DNA of 64,000 nucleotides. Source: Haliscomenobacter sp040403615 (lineage in GTDB: Bacteria > Bacteroidota > Bacteroidia > Chitinophagales > Saprospiraceae). The stretch spans positions 119,399 to 183,398 of the forward strand of contig NZ_JBBAKG010000001.1 in assembly GCF_040403615.1 (NCBI RefSeq), given 5' to 3'. The position numbers and the translations under genes are program-made. This document shows positions 8,485-15,960 of this stretch, in pieces (positions within the stretch are counted from its first letter, which is position 1; each line of letters begins with the position of its first letter). Below the pieces are notes generated by a model. It searched no databases and was not told where the DNA came from. It saw nothing but the letters and a program-made list of their open reading frames with translations.

Positions 8485-9570
8485 TTAGGCACTGGCCTGC
8501 AAAATGTACTTGCCGTACTTGGCGTGGAAGGCGTCAAAGTTCTTGAGCTTGGTAGGCAGGAACGGCAAGTCGTATGTGGTCAATGCAATACGAGCACCCA
8601 TCACAGTCAACTCAGTTTCAAAGTTCTTCATCATGTAGCCCAGAAAGTTGTCTGCCATGCTGTGAAACTGTGCGTCTGCTGGCTTGAGCTCAACATGGGC
8701 CTTGAGCTCATAGCACATGGAGATCACCAAACTGTACATGGCACTGACTTCTTTTACATTCAAGTCTGTGACCTTGCCACTCAAGATGTCTGCAGGGTTG
8801 GGCATGCGTCCAGCCACCTTGCGGTGTGCCATGAACTTCACAGCAAGTCCTTCACCCACAGTACCTGCAATCAGGTTGGTAAGTGTGTCGTCGTCTGTGG
8901 CACCTTGGTCCAGTAACTGGCTCACAAAGCTCCAGGAACGCGGAGTAGCAAACGCACGTGAACTTGACTTGGCATCAAAGTCATACAGGTCCTGTTTGGC
9001 AAAGCTCAAGTAACCAACCACTTCGGGATGGATCTTGTTCTCCACAGCCCAGGTCTGCCAACTAGCAAAGTCCACCTTCATCTCCTGGTGAATAAAGCGA
9101 TTTGCCAAGGGTGTGGGCATGCGATATGTAACGCCTTTGTCGCTTTCACGATTGCCTGCGGCTACCATGACAACATTGTCCGGCAAACGATATTTGCCAA
9201 TACGTCGATTCAGAATCAACTGATATGCTGCACTCTGCACTGACGGAGCAGCTGAGTTCAACTCATCCAAGAACAGCACCACAATAGGGTATGCTGCTGA
9301 CATTTCTTCATCGGGTAATTCAATAGGAGGTGCCCAGTCCATCTTGCCAAGATCCTTGTTGTAGAAAGGGATACCACGAATGTCAGTGGGTTCCATCTGT
9401 CCCAGGCGCAGATCAATCATGAGTCCGCCAAGATCTTTAGTGATGCCTTCTACCAGTTCACTTTTGCCAATGCCCGGAGGACCCCACAAGAATAATGGAC
9501 GTTTGACTTCAAATGCCTTGAGCAGGCTTTTACGAGCCTGGATGGCTGTGACTGTGCGTGAATCTGACAT
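8485..9570 (-). CDS. MoxR-type AAA+ ATPase
   Basis: 361 residues. Walker A is GPPGIGKS (30-37), Walker B is VLFLDELN (about 98-105), and a VAAGNRESDKG sensor-1 region follows, with a PTPLANRF arginine-finger stretch. MoxR ATPases remodel protein partners together with a VWA protein, here at 5945-7228. The pair is conserved in several T4-like phages, where its target is not known. A strong promoter lies directly upstream (9601-9629) and the ribosome site reads AGAAGGA. Confidence 0.9.
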   Translation of the reverse strand: MSDSRTVTAIQARKSLLKAFEVKRPLFLWGPPGIGKSELVEGITKDLGGLMIDLRLGQMEPTDIRGIPFYNKDLGKMDWAPPIELPDEEMSAAYPIVVLFLDELNSAAPSVQSAAYQLILNRRIGKYRLPDNVVMVAAGNRESDKGVTYRMPTPLANRFIHQEMKVDFASWQTWAVENKIHPEVVGYLSFAKQDLYDFDAKSSSRAFATPRSWSFVSQLLDQGATDDDTLTNLIAGTVGEGLAVKFMAHRKVAGRMPNPADILSGKVTDLNVKEVSAMYSLVISMCYELKAHVELKPADAQFHSMADNFLGYMMKNFETELTVMGARIALTTYDLPFLPTKLKNFDAFHAKYGKYILQASA

Positions 9571-9600
9571 GGAGTGGGTCCTTCTAGTTACTAAGTTTAT

Positions 9601-9629
9601 ATTATAACACTAACACGATTAAAGGTCAA
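9601..9629 (-). promoter_or_regulatory. Sigma70-like early promoter
   Basis: TTGACC (9629-9624), 17-base spacer, TATAAT (9606-9601), just upstream of the MoxR-type gene. Confidence 0.8.
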
Positions 9630-9786
9630 CTGTGGCAGGCTCAAGCATTTCACGAAGTTCATGCATGTGAATGCTGTCGTAGACCCAGCTGACAGGAACA
9701 TCTAGCAAGGCACTGATTGACGCCGGGGTCTCATCTTGTGCCAGTAAATCCTGGATCTCAATATCAAGTTCTTTAAATTGTCCCAT
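9619..9786 (-). CDS. Small HTH-like protein
   Basis: 55 residues from ATG 9786, which overlaps the upstream stop as TAATG. The middle (ETPASISALLDVPVSWVYDS) reads like a helix-turn-helix of the sigma-4/Hin type. Its end overlaps the -35 of the MoxR promoter, so it might regulate that promoter; this is inference. Confidence 0.6.
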   Translation of the reverse strand: MGQFKELDIEIQDLLAQDETPASISALLDVPVSWVYDSIHMHELREMLEPATVDL

Positions 9787-10235
9787 TATGCTACTTCCTT
9801 TTGAGTTGTCAATGCTTCTGTCAATGCTGTCAGGGTCCGGCTCAGCGGATGTGTGTTTTGGTATGTGGTACCACAGTACCATTCACCATCCCGCATGATG
9901 TAGTAGTACTCGGCGGCACAGTTGTCGCATTGTTCCAGGAATGCTCCAAAGGTCTGAGCCACTCGGAACTCTGTGTTCTTCTCGCCGCGATCACGTCCGT
10001 AAAATACAGTGATGTCTCCAGCAGGTTCATCAAACGAATGTTCAACATCTGGTGGAATTTCAATGTTCTTGCCCAGCACACTCATGTCGCCCAGTGCTAC
10101 CAAATAGTTGGCCTTGGCACTGTCATAGTGTGCTTGCAGGCGGGCACCTGTGTGTTCCACGCTGCCATTCCAGTGACAATAAACACTTTTGACTTTGTTG
10201 CCATGCATGACGCCAATTCTGCTTCGTGTACCCAT
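9786..10235 (-). CDS. Conserved phage/bacterial protein (MGTRSRIG family)
   Basis: 149 residues from ATG 10235 with GGAG upstream. The opening MGTRSRIGVMHGNKVKSVYC followed by HWNGS is a recurrent signature in proteins of many phages and some bacteria, with no known function that I can name. A promoter is directly upstream (10267-10295), and the HTH-like gene is translationally coupled behind it. Confidence 0.8.
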   Translation of the reverse strand: MGTRSRIGVMHGNKVKSVYCHWNGSVEHTGARLQAHYDSAKANYLVALGDMSVLGKNIEIPPDVEHSFDEPAGDITVFYGRDRGEKNTEFRVAQTFGAFLEQCDNCAAEYYYIMRDGEWYCGTTYQNTHPLSRTLTALTEALTTQKEVA

Positions 10236-10266
10236 TTTGGACTCCGGTTTGTTGCTGTATGTGTGT

Positions 10267-10295
10267 ATTATAGCATTTCGGTGAATAATAGTCAA
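10267..10295 (-). promoter_or_regulatory. Sigma70-like early promoter
   Basis: TTGACT (10295-10290), 17-base spacer, TGCTATAAT -10 (10272-10267). It drives the MGTRSRIG-family gene. Confidence 0.8.
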
Positions 10296-10300
10296 CCGTT

Positions 10301-10495
10301 TTATTTCTTCTTGACAGCAGCTTCTTCAGGAGTCATGAAGCGAGGCGGGTAGTCCAGGAACTTGAAAATTCGCACTGGTTTCCAATAGGTGTGCAAGAGA
10401 TGGTTGATAACCACAATGCCCGCGGTGACCACGATAAATCCCAGCATTATCAAAATGCTGCCTGTGAAAAAGAATGCGGCTTGGTCTAGGTTCAT
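10301..10495 (-). CDS. Single-span membrane protein
   Basis: 64 residues with one clear hydrophobic helix (about residues 8-32) and a basic/aromatic C-terminal part ending in KKK. Small membrane proteins of this form (YWKPVRIFKF) occur in T4-like phages. Likely inner membrane, role unknown. It follows the 57-residue gene by one base. Confidence 0.7.
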   Translation of the reverse strand: MNLDQAAFFFTGSILIMLGFIVVTAGIVVINHLLHTYWKPVRIFKFLDYPPRFMTPEEAAVKKK

Positions 10496-10496
10496 G

Positions 10497-10670
10497 TTAG
10501 TAGATTTCTTTTACTAGAGTGAATTCTTCAGTGGGCCATAGTGCTTTGAATTCATCTGTTTTGACATAGTCGTTGTAGGACTTGGCATCAAAGAACACTT
10601 TGTGGAATGCTGTTTTAAGAGTACCTTTTGGGTTTATTGTAAGATAAACCGATTTTGCTTTGCCTGCCAT
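10497..10670 (-). CDS. 57-residue phage protein
   Basis: A short frame with strong support: CAGGAG sits 7 bases before ATG 10670 and a promoter lies at 10696-10724. The protein begins MAGKAKSVYLTINPKG and is aromatic and charged. No family is recognised. It is the first gene of a two-gene unit with the membrane protein. Confidence 0.7.
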   Translation of the reverse strand: MAGKAKSVYLTINPKGTLKTAFHKVFFDAKSYNDYVKTDEFKALWPTEEFTLVKEIY

Positions 10671-10695
10671 TTTGTGCTCCTGGTGTTAAGTGTTT

Positions 10696-10724
10696 ATTAT
10701 AACACCAACAGGAATACAAGTCAA
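10696..10724 (-). promoter_or_regulatory. Sigma70-like early promoter
   Basis: TTGACT (10724-10719), 17-base spacer, TATAAT (10701-10696), upstream of the 57-residue gene. Confidence 0.8.
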
Positions 10725-10737
10725 CGGTATGTGGCAA

Positions 10738-12531
10738 TCAACGATCCGCACCTGCAGCAACTAGATTTTTCATTCTGGTGTTTATGGCCGCAAGTCTTTG
10801 TTGAATTTCTGGGGGCAACTTGGCTGCATCTTCGGGAGTCTTGAGATATTTTTCAAGTACCGCGGCATGTTGTTCTAGTTCTGTTTTGTCAGTGTCTGAC
10901 AGGTAGCTGCTGTCGTTGGCCATCAAATCGTCGGCTGAATCCTTGGCTCCTTTCAGCATGTCGTAGAGTTGATATGCAGTATATGCACCGTAGGCCAATG
11001 CAGCCTGACCTACTTTTTTTGTCACCCATTTGGTTCCGTCCCAGACTTTTTTGGCCATAGCCAATGACGGCCCTTCGATCATCATGTCACGACGCACAGA
11101 CATTTGGTCTGACTCGGTCAGCAGATGCATGTTTTTCAATATAAAACTACGTAACTCGCCTTCTGTCATAATATTGATGGTGCCCTCAGAAGCAATATCT
11201 TCAAATTTATATTTGGTTAGGATTTTTTCAATGCCGGTTATGCTCTTGATCAGATCATCTGGAGTAGACGCCAATCCTGCTGGTGTCGCAGATTGGCTGC
11301 CGCCAGTAGACGTGTCAGCCACAATCACAGAAGCCGCTGCTTTGATCACACGCTCTAGTCTAGTTCGAATCTCAGGAGTTATGGCCGCAGCAACAGCAGG
11401 ATCTCGACTCAGGTCTTTGAGAGCCTTGAGATTTTGATCCAGTACAGCAGCATCTTCGGGAGAGATATTTATTTTTGGATCATTGACAGCATCGCGAGCT
11501 AGATTTACTGCATCCAATCCTAGTCCTGCGGCCCATCCTAACCCAGGTATCAAGCTCACAAGTCCTGCAGTACCAGCAATACCAGCGCCAACATAGTCAC
11601 CTTTCTTGGCACGATCGTAAGCATCAACTGCACCAATTGTCAGTCCTACTCCGGGAATTGCTTTGCCGGCAACCTTGCCTGCTCCTTTGAGAAAACCTTT
11701 GCCGGCAATTTTTTCTGCTGCCTGCACTGGACCAATGGCCGCATCGCCAGCTGCTTGTGCTGCCCTTTGTGCTTGGTATGCCTGCGCTTCTCTACTGCCA
11801 CCTGGTCTAGTCACATAAGGATTGGCCGGTGCAGTTGGTGCCGGAGCTACATAACCGCCTTTTTGTATCTTTGATTGTGCAAAGCCCGGAGTCTCTGCAG
11901 ACGTTACTGTATCCGCGGGTATTGTGCGTTGTATAGCATCCTGATATGCTCGACGTTGTTGAGCAGTAGGATCAGCTTCCATCAAGTTGCGCCAAGTGAC
12001 CATTTGATCAGGCTTGGCCGCAGATCTACTTTCGGACATCTTAACCTTGTACTTGGCCAGTATTTGCTCAATGGTGTCAAGTGCTGTGGTCAATTGAGAT
12101 ATAGTGGCCTGGCTAGCAGGAGTAGCTGTTTCTGTGCCCAGCACATCTGAATATTTGGCTGCAATTATTGGATTTTTTGCAGCAGCAGCACGAGTAAGTG
12201 GGCCCAGGGCGCCGTCGATGCCATCACGAGCTGCGCCAGTGGCACCAAGGGGTGCACCTGCAGCCTTGAGCTCTTGCTGTAGTTGTTTTATTCTAGCTAT
12301 GCCACCACCGCCAGGCGCAACAGATTCAGCTGCAAAAGCATGCTTTAGGCCGGTGTGCTGAGCTTGGGGAGTTCCGCACTTGGCACAACGATTTTCCTGT
12401 GCCAAGGCCGCTGCTATGGCCTGATCATTGGTGAATGTGCCCAGACTGGGCAAGGCCACATTGGTGTTGGGCGGCACTGGATCTGCCTCGTTCAGGAGGT
12501 CAAGATATCTGCGGAAATTGTGTGTGCTCAT
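10738..12531 (-). CDS. Large modular protein, probable internal virion or processed protein
   Basis: 597 residues. In order: an N-terminal RYLDLLNEADP segment; a CAKCG Cys pair near 54; a peptidoglycan-binding-like block (QLQQELKAAG then DGIDGALGPLTR, about 84-113); a second NLMEADP near 180; a Gly/Ala-rich hydrophobic region (about 270-340, GAGIAGTAGLVSLIPGLG); and a helical tail. LNE-A, LME-A, LTE-S and ASE-G sites match the L-x-E/[AGS] style cleaved by T4 prohead proteases, so it may be packaged and processed. A GATAAATA late-type motif ends 5 bases before the ATG. I cannot name the family; a virion role is inference. Confidence 0.65.
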   Translation of the reverse strand: MSTHNFRRYLDLLNEADPVPPNTNVALPSLGTFTNDQAIAAALAQENRCAKCGTPQAQHTGLKHAFAAESVAPGGGGIARIKQLQQELKAAGAPLGATGAARDGIDGALGPLTRAAAAKNPIIAAKYSDVLGTETATPASQATISQLTTALDTIEQILAKYKVKMSESRSAAKPDQMVTWRNLMEADPTAQQRRAYQDAIQRTIPADTVTSAETPGFAQSKIQKGGYVAPAPTAPANPYVTRPGGSREAQAYQAQRAAQAAGDAAIGPVQAAEKIAGKGFLKGAGKVAGKAIPGVGLTIGAVDAYDRAKKGDYVGAGIAGTAGLVSLIPGLGWAAGLGLDAVNLARDAVNDPKINISPEDAAVLDQNLKALKDLSRDPAVAAAITPEIRTRLERVIKAAASVIVADTSTGGSQSATPAGLASTPDDLIKSITGIEKILTKYKFEDIASEGTINIMTEGELRSFILKNMHLLTESDQMSVRRDMMIEGPSLAMAKKVWDGTKWVTKKVGQAALAYGAYTAYQLYDMLKGAKDSADDLMANDSSYLSDTDKTELEQHAAVLEKYLKTPEDAAKLPPEIQQRLAAINTRMKNLVAAGADR

Positions 12532-12536
12532 GAAGA

Positions 12537-12544
12537 TATTTATC
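12537..12544 (-). promoter_or_regulatory. T4-like late promoter motif GATAAATA
   Basis: GATAAATA followed by TCTTC and the ATG at 12531. It matches the NATAAATA late motif of T4-like cyanophages; the spacing implies a leaderless or near-leaderless mRNA. Confidence 0.5.
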
Positions 12545-12570
12545 TTCTTTTAACAGCACATACAGAGAGA

Positions 12571-12804
12571 TCAATACTTGCGATGGTGGCTTTTGCTCAC
12601 AATATCCTGTGGTTTGTACAGCCAGCTACGATCCACAAAACCCTGCTCAATTTCACGCAGGGCAGTGACCACATGACTGCTTACCTTGGTAACTCGGGGC
12701 ATGTCGCCGCGGCTGAGTTCTCTAGCACGCCGTGCAGCTACCAGGATCATTTCGTATCTGTTGCCAATTGCAGCCACAGCCACATCACTTGTAATTCTTG
12801 CCAT
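12571..12804 (-). CDS. rpoZ: RNA polymerase omega subunit homologue
   Basis: 77 residues. The opening MARIT, then GNRYEMILVAARRARELS and VTALREIEQG, match bacterial RpoZ almost block for block. Omega binds the C-terminal tail of beta-prime and helps assemble RNA polymerase and mediate ppGpp effects. The length fits a short omega. It has its own promoter (12854-12882) and an AAGGA ribosome site. A phage copy could replace host omega or change polymerase behaviour; that role is inference. I am confident of the family, not of the role. Confidence 0.88.
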   Translation of the reverse strand: MARITSDVAVAAIGNRYEMILVAARRARELSRGDMPRVTKVSSHVVTALREIEQGFVDRSWLYKPQDIVSKSHHRKY

Positions 12805-12853
12805 TTTGTAGTCCTTGAGTTTGAGTTAAACAACCGTTGTGTGTTGTGCTAGC

Positions 12854-12882
12854 AGTATAACAGATTGCTGCCACAAAGTCAA
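12854..12882 (-). promoter_or_regulatory. Sigma70-like promoter of rpoZ
   Basis: TTGACT (12882-12877), 17-base spacer, TATACT (12859-12854). The -35 directly follows the terminator of the rubrerythrin gene. Confidence 0.75.
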
Positions 12883-12883
12883 C

Positions 12884-12909
12884 AAAAAGCCCACCGAAGT
12901 GGGCTTTTT
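12884..12909 (-). terminator. Rho-independent terminator
   Basis: An 11-bp stem with a four-base loop (CGAA on the plus strand) and A/T tails on both sides, so it could work in both directions. It ends the rubrerythrin transcript. Confidence 0.85.
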
Positions 12910-12922
12910 TGTATCAGTATTA

Positions 12923-13360
12923 TTACTGAGTTTCCTTATGACTGACCAGAGCCCGTTGATAGCGGTTAGCATGGCTACGTTCGGCCTTGGCCAAGGTTTC
13001 AAACCAATCGGCCACTTCATCAAATCCTTCATCCCGGGCAGTCTTTGCCATGCCTGGATACATGTCTGTGTATTCATGTGTTTCACCAGCCACTGCTGCT
13101 TCCAGCATTTCTTGAGGTGTGCCTGCAGGTAATCCGGTGCCGGGTTCTCCTGCTCCGCCCTGGATCAAGTAGTCCATGTGACCATGTGCATGTCCAGTTT
13201 CGCCTTCGGCTGTGCTGCGAAACAGCGCAGCAAGATCGGGCTCGCCTGCAATGTCGCACTGATTTGCAAAATACAGATAACGCCGATTGGCCATGGATTC
13301 TCCGCCAAATGCGTCTTTGAGACATTCTGCTGTTCTAGTACCCTTGAGTGATTGTGTCAT
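12923..13360 (-). CDS. Rubrerythrin-type diiron protein (no rubredoxin domain)
   Basis: 145 residues of ferritin-like four-helix bundle. The diiron ligands can be placed: E21 in GGESMANRR, E54 and H57 in EGETGHAHGH, E93 and E96 in GETHEY, and E127 and H130 in KAERSHANRY. The C-terminal rubredoxin domain of full rubrerythrins is absent. Such proteins reduce peroxide; here it could protect iron-sulfur enzymes made by the phage, which is inference. It stands alone with its own promoter, AAAGG ribosome site and terminator. Confidence 0.9.
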   Translation of the reverse strand: MTQSLKGTRTAECLKDAFGGESMANRRYLYFANQCDIAGEPDLAALFRSTAEGETGHAHGHMDYLIQGGAGEPGTGLPAGTPQEMLEAAVAGETHEYTDMYPGMAKTARDEGFDEVADWFETLAKAERSHANRYQRALVSHKETQ

Positions 13361-13383
13361 GTATTACCTTTCTGTTAAATACT

Positions 13384-13412
13384 ATTGTACAACTATTTAC
13401 TATAGGAGTCAA
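13384..13412 (-). promoter_or_regulatory. Sigma70-like promoter of the rubrerythrin gene
   Basis: TTGACT (13412-13407), 17-base spacer, TACAAT (13389-13384). A second TTGACC at 13463-13458 next to the tmRNA terminator has only a poor -10. Confidence 0.75.
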
Positions 13413-13466
13413 CTGCAAAGTAATATTTTTCAATTGTAAATTCCTATTACAACAATAGGTCAAAAA

Positions 13467-13488
13467 AATAGGCTCCGAAGAGCCTATT
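13467..13488 (-). terminator. Rho-independent terminator after tmRNA
   Basis: A 9-bp perfect stem (AATAGGCTC with GAGCCTATT) and tetraloop, followed on the minus strand by a run of T. It ends the tRNA/tmRNA transcript. Confidence 0.85.
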
Positions 13489-13494
13489 GTTATT

Positions 13495-13774
13495 TTTGAT
13501 TACAAGGTATAACTACCTCGTTTGGCGTCAAGCGTTAGCTGCTACCAAATATTGTGAGTCATTTGCATTTCTCTTTTTTGTGTCTACGGCCGAGCTTCCC
13601 CAACCCTAACGGCTTCTACATTGCCGGACTGTCCAGTCAAATACTAATTACCCAATCGATTTCCAATATCACCCCCGCCGCAAAACACTTGCAAAAATGC
13701 TTTCCGGAGGTGGCGAGATTCGAACTCGCGTCTTGAATACTTTTCTTTTTCCTTCATACAGCAATAACTCTTAC
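13495..13774 (-). ncRNA. ssrA: Circularly permuted two-piece tmRNA
   Basis: Minus-strand order is 3' piece, short spacer, 5' piece. The 3' piece ends with a T-arm (GCGAG, loop TTCGAAT, CTCGC) and acceptor strand CACCTCC (13712-13706); CCA is not encoded. After a spacer of about 29 bases, the 5' piece opens with GGGGGTG (13676-13670), which pairs with that acceptor strand at all seven positions (one G-U), followed by a D-like GGAAATCGATTGGG as in tmRNA 5' ends. Downstream is a tag frame (13566-13528) coding ANDSQYLVAANA and stop, with pairable GC-rich segments before it, an AGGTA/TACCT hairpin after it, then the terminator. Permuted tmRNAs are known in alphaproteobacteria, cyanobacteria and some betaproteobacteria. 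Outer ends of both pieces are approximate. Confidence 0.85.
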
Positions 13775-13921
13775 TTATCTCCAAGTCTTTTTTGCGATCC
13801 AATGTTGGATCTCTTGCACACGCCACGCTAGTCCCCAGGGCAGTGTGAACCTGATCCGGTTACCACTAGGAGTGTACATGGTTTTACCATCATTGTCAAC
13901 TCCCATCAATCCTATAAACAT
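13775..13921 (-). CDS. 48-residue protein upstream of tmRNA
   Basis: The frame starts at ATG 13921 with GAGG eight bases upstream and begins MFIGLMGVDNDGKTMYTPSG. It ends where the tmRNA 3' piece should begin. No family is recognised. An internal 7-bp hairpin (GCGATCC/GGATCGC) lies within its coding region. Confidence 0.55.
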   Translation of the reverse strand: MFIGLMGVDNDGKTMYTPSGNRIRFTLPWGLAWRVQEIQHWIAKKTWR

Positions 13922-13945
13922 ACTGTGTCCTCAAAAATTATCTAG

Positions 13946-14019
13946 TGGTGCTCCCAACAAGAATTGAACTTGTGTCTATACATTACCAATGTATTGTACT
14001 ACCACTGTACTATGGGAGC
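13946..14019 (-). tRNA. tRNA-Thr (GGT)
   Basis: Complete cloverleaf with acceptor GCTCCCA/TGGGAGC, anticodon loop TTGGTAA, T-loop TTCAATT and encoded CCA. The last normal tRNA before the tmRNA on this strand. Confidence 0.92.
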
Positions 14020-14058
14020 GTGGTCATGGCAATAGGCAGTTGCCTGCCTATTGTGTGT

Positions 14059-14241
14059 CTAGGTCATGTGTGTTTTGCGGTAGCGAGCCAATGCAAGATG
14101 TCTTGCTAGTGCCAGGCGAAACTTGACATGATCAGATAAGTTATCATCATGATGATCTCGATCATCATGTTTTTCTAGACTGGGACGACGATATGCAACA
14201 TGAAAATCTACATCATCATATCCATCATTGTCCTCATCGTC
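14059..14241 (-). pseudogene. Open frame without a start codon
   Basis: A coding-like frame (Asp/His-rich, ending LALARHLALARYRKTHMT and stop at 14059) is open upstream into the end of the 77-residue gene, but has no ATG, GTG or TTG. It lies in the +1 frame relative to that gene. It may be a decayed gene, a frameshifted extension or chance. Confidence 0.3.
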
Positions 14242-14254
14242 TAGACTGCACTGA

Positions 14255-14488
14255 TCACTTCTTAGCTGGCTCAGCAGCCTTTGCTGCGACCGGGGCAGTA
14301 GGTGCTTGACTTTTGACAGGCTTTGCCTCAGCCTTTTTAACTTTCTTCACTTTATTGGCCTTGACTACTGGTGCCTTGGCAGCAGCGGGCGCAGCAGCCA
14401 CAGCAGGTGCAGTAGCAGTCTTGGCAGGCTCAGCAGCGAACACAGCAGTTGCCACAAGAGTAGCGATAAGAGTAGCGATAGTTTTCAT
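14255..14488 (-). CDS. Exported Ala/Lys-rich protein
   Basis: 77 residues with a clear signal peptide (MKTIATLIATLVATAVFA then AEPA, likely cleavage after Ala19). The mature part is low complexity, Ala, Pro and Lys only in long stretches. It resembles small secreted proteins of betaproteobacteria, so it may be host-derived. Periplasmic; role unknown. Confidence 0.7.
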   Translation of the reverse strand: MKTIATLIATLVATAVFAAEPAKTATAPAVAAAPAAAKAPVVKANKVKKVKKAEAKPVKSQAPTAPVAAKAAEPAKK

Positions 14489-14506
14489 TTGAAGTTTCCT
14501 TTAGGG

Positions 14507-14803
14507 TTAATGACCAACATGTTTGACAGTGTCTCGACGGCAGCACGGACCACTACGCCGCTCATCACAATTGGATTGTTTCCAATCATAACCAGTGGGA
14601 AAGAGTGGTTCTGATTCGGCAGATTCCAAAAGTTTCTGTGGTTTTGAATCTGTGCAGTCCGGTTGATTATTGTGTTGCATACATATATAACGCAGCAGCT
14701 CAGCACTGGGTTGACACAGATTGGTAAAGTTACTAGAAAAACCCGACCGTAACACACAGTATCCAGGAGTGACCGTTTGCCAGAGGATCGGGCCGTGTTT
14801 CAT
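14507..14803 (-). CDS. Small Cys-rich protein, unknown
   Basis: 98 residues with seven cysteines (YCVL, LCQ, ICMQ, DCTD, NCDE, CC) and a basic end. No signal peptide and no recognised family. There is no good ribosome site before ATG 14803; a shifted overlapping frame (14485-14757) is less convincing. Moderate confidence that it is real. Confidence 0.45.
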   Translation of the reverse strand: MKHGPILWQTVTPGYCVLRSGFSSNFTNLCQPSAELLRYICMQHNNQPDCTDSKPQKLLESAESEPLFPTGYDWKQSNCDERRSGPCCRRDTVKHVGH

Positions 14804-14817
14804 TATCTAGGGGTTGA

Positions 14818-15960
14818 CTACACCAGATGATTGGGTAACATACTGATAATTTGATCTTCATGTTCTTGAAGATTTAGAAAATTCCAATCTTGATCAATAC
14901 AACACCAAGGCGGCAACAGCTGATTGCTGTACAAGTCTGCTGATGCCATTTTGGTCTTGAACTTGAAATAATATCCATTGTTGTCCACTGAGTGTATGTA
15001 TTTTTTTGCAGCCAGCTTGTATTCCGAAGTGGTGGAACCTATTTTTTCACTAGCATTCCGGGGGTTCATTGCCCACTGTTGATATTCATTGCTGTCATAC
15101 CAATGCACAAATTTATCAATGTAGGATTTTGCATTTTTTATAGTTCTCCAGTTGCCTCTAAGGTCTGAGATAACTCTAAATTTAACTGAGATCCAGGCAT
15201 TGTTGAATCCTGACCAGCCGATCAAGTCGTGCAAGGTTGTCACAGAAACGCCAGCACTGGCAGCATTGGCCACTAACACATGATAATACCATTCAGCAAA
15301 TGGTCGGTCTGTTAGACCAGCAATAGCATCAATGGCACAATCTTTGTTGTTGATTATGTTGGTATACAGCAGATCAGGATTTTGATACAAAGTGTCTAGA
15401 TAGCCACCTGCACATCCAAACAGTTGATCAGCTGGCTCACCGTCAATAACATAAGCATCTCGATGTTCAAAATCTTCAGACATCATTTCTGTGCTATTGA
15501 CAACTTTAAAATTAGGCATGATATGATCAAAATAAAACTGCGGGTTTTCCCAAATACACACCGGATTGCAGGCAATGGTAATGTTGTCAAGATCTGCTGG
15601 GTCAAGATTTTTGAGCAAGGAGGCTACGATAACAGTGCTGTCAATGCCACCACTCCACATCACTAGCCAGGGCCGGTGCCAGTGACTGGTGTGTAGATCA
15701 TGACAACGTTGATCAGTAATCTGAGTCCAGGACTGAGTGTAATCGGGATCATAATCAGGCATGGCAAATCCAGGAATGTCAATCAATTCAGATTTGAACG
15801 GCAGTAAATTGGTACCTTTTCGAGAATACCATGCTGTGTGATTCTTGTTGATCTTGCGAAGATTCGCTAACCTGGAGAATGTGTCATGTCCACGACTCTG
15901 TATTATTGCTTGTTGAATGGTGGAGTGTTTCAGGTAGGCAGGATTAAAATACAAGATCAT
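14818..15960 (-). CDS. Asparagine synthase-like PP-loop ATPase
   Basis: 380 residues. The PP-loop SGGIDST (103-109) follows a hydrophobic WLVMW strand; GEPADQLFGC fits the second conserved block of asparagine synthase C-terminal domains. The N-terminal glutamine amidotransferase domain of AsnB is missing (no Cys2), so it would activate a carboxylate with ATP and use another amine donor. It is not QueC by its motifs. It overlaps the downstream end of the gene at 15944 by 17 bases, so the two form a cassette between tRNAs. Substrate unknown. Confidence 0.75.
   Translation of the reverse strand: MILYFNPAYLKHSTIQQAIIQSRGHDTFSRLANLRKINKNHTAWYSRKGTNLLPFKSELIDIPGFAMPDYDPDYTQSWTQITDQRCHDLHTSHWHRPWLVMWSGGIDSTVIVASLLKNLDPADLDNITIACNPVCIWENPQFYFDHIMPNFKVVNSTEMMSEDFEHRDAYVIDGEPADQLFGCAGGYLDTLYQNPDLLYTNIINNKDCAIDAIAGLTDRPFAEWYYHVLVANAASAGVSVTTLHDLIGWSGFNNAWISVKFRVISDLRGNWRTIKNAKSYIDKFVHWYDSNEYQQWAMNPRNASEKIGSTTSEYKLAAKKYIHSVDNNGYYFKFKTKMASADLYSNQLLPPWCCIDQDWNFLNLQEHEDQIISMLPNHLV

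Noticed and set aside
14814..14845. Plus-strand promoter TTGACT ... TAACAT
   Set aside because: Spacer and -10 are poor and no plus-strand gene follows.
14818..15960. PP-loop protein as the missing QueC
   Set aside because: SGGIDST is shared by many PP-loop enzymes. The GEPADQLFG block and length fit asparagine synthase, and the QueC zinc cysteines are absent.
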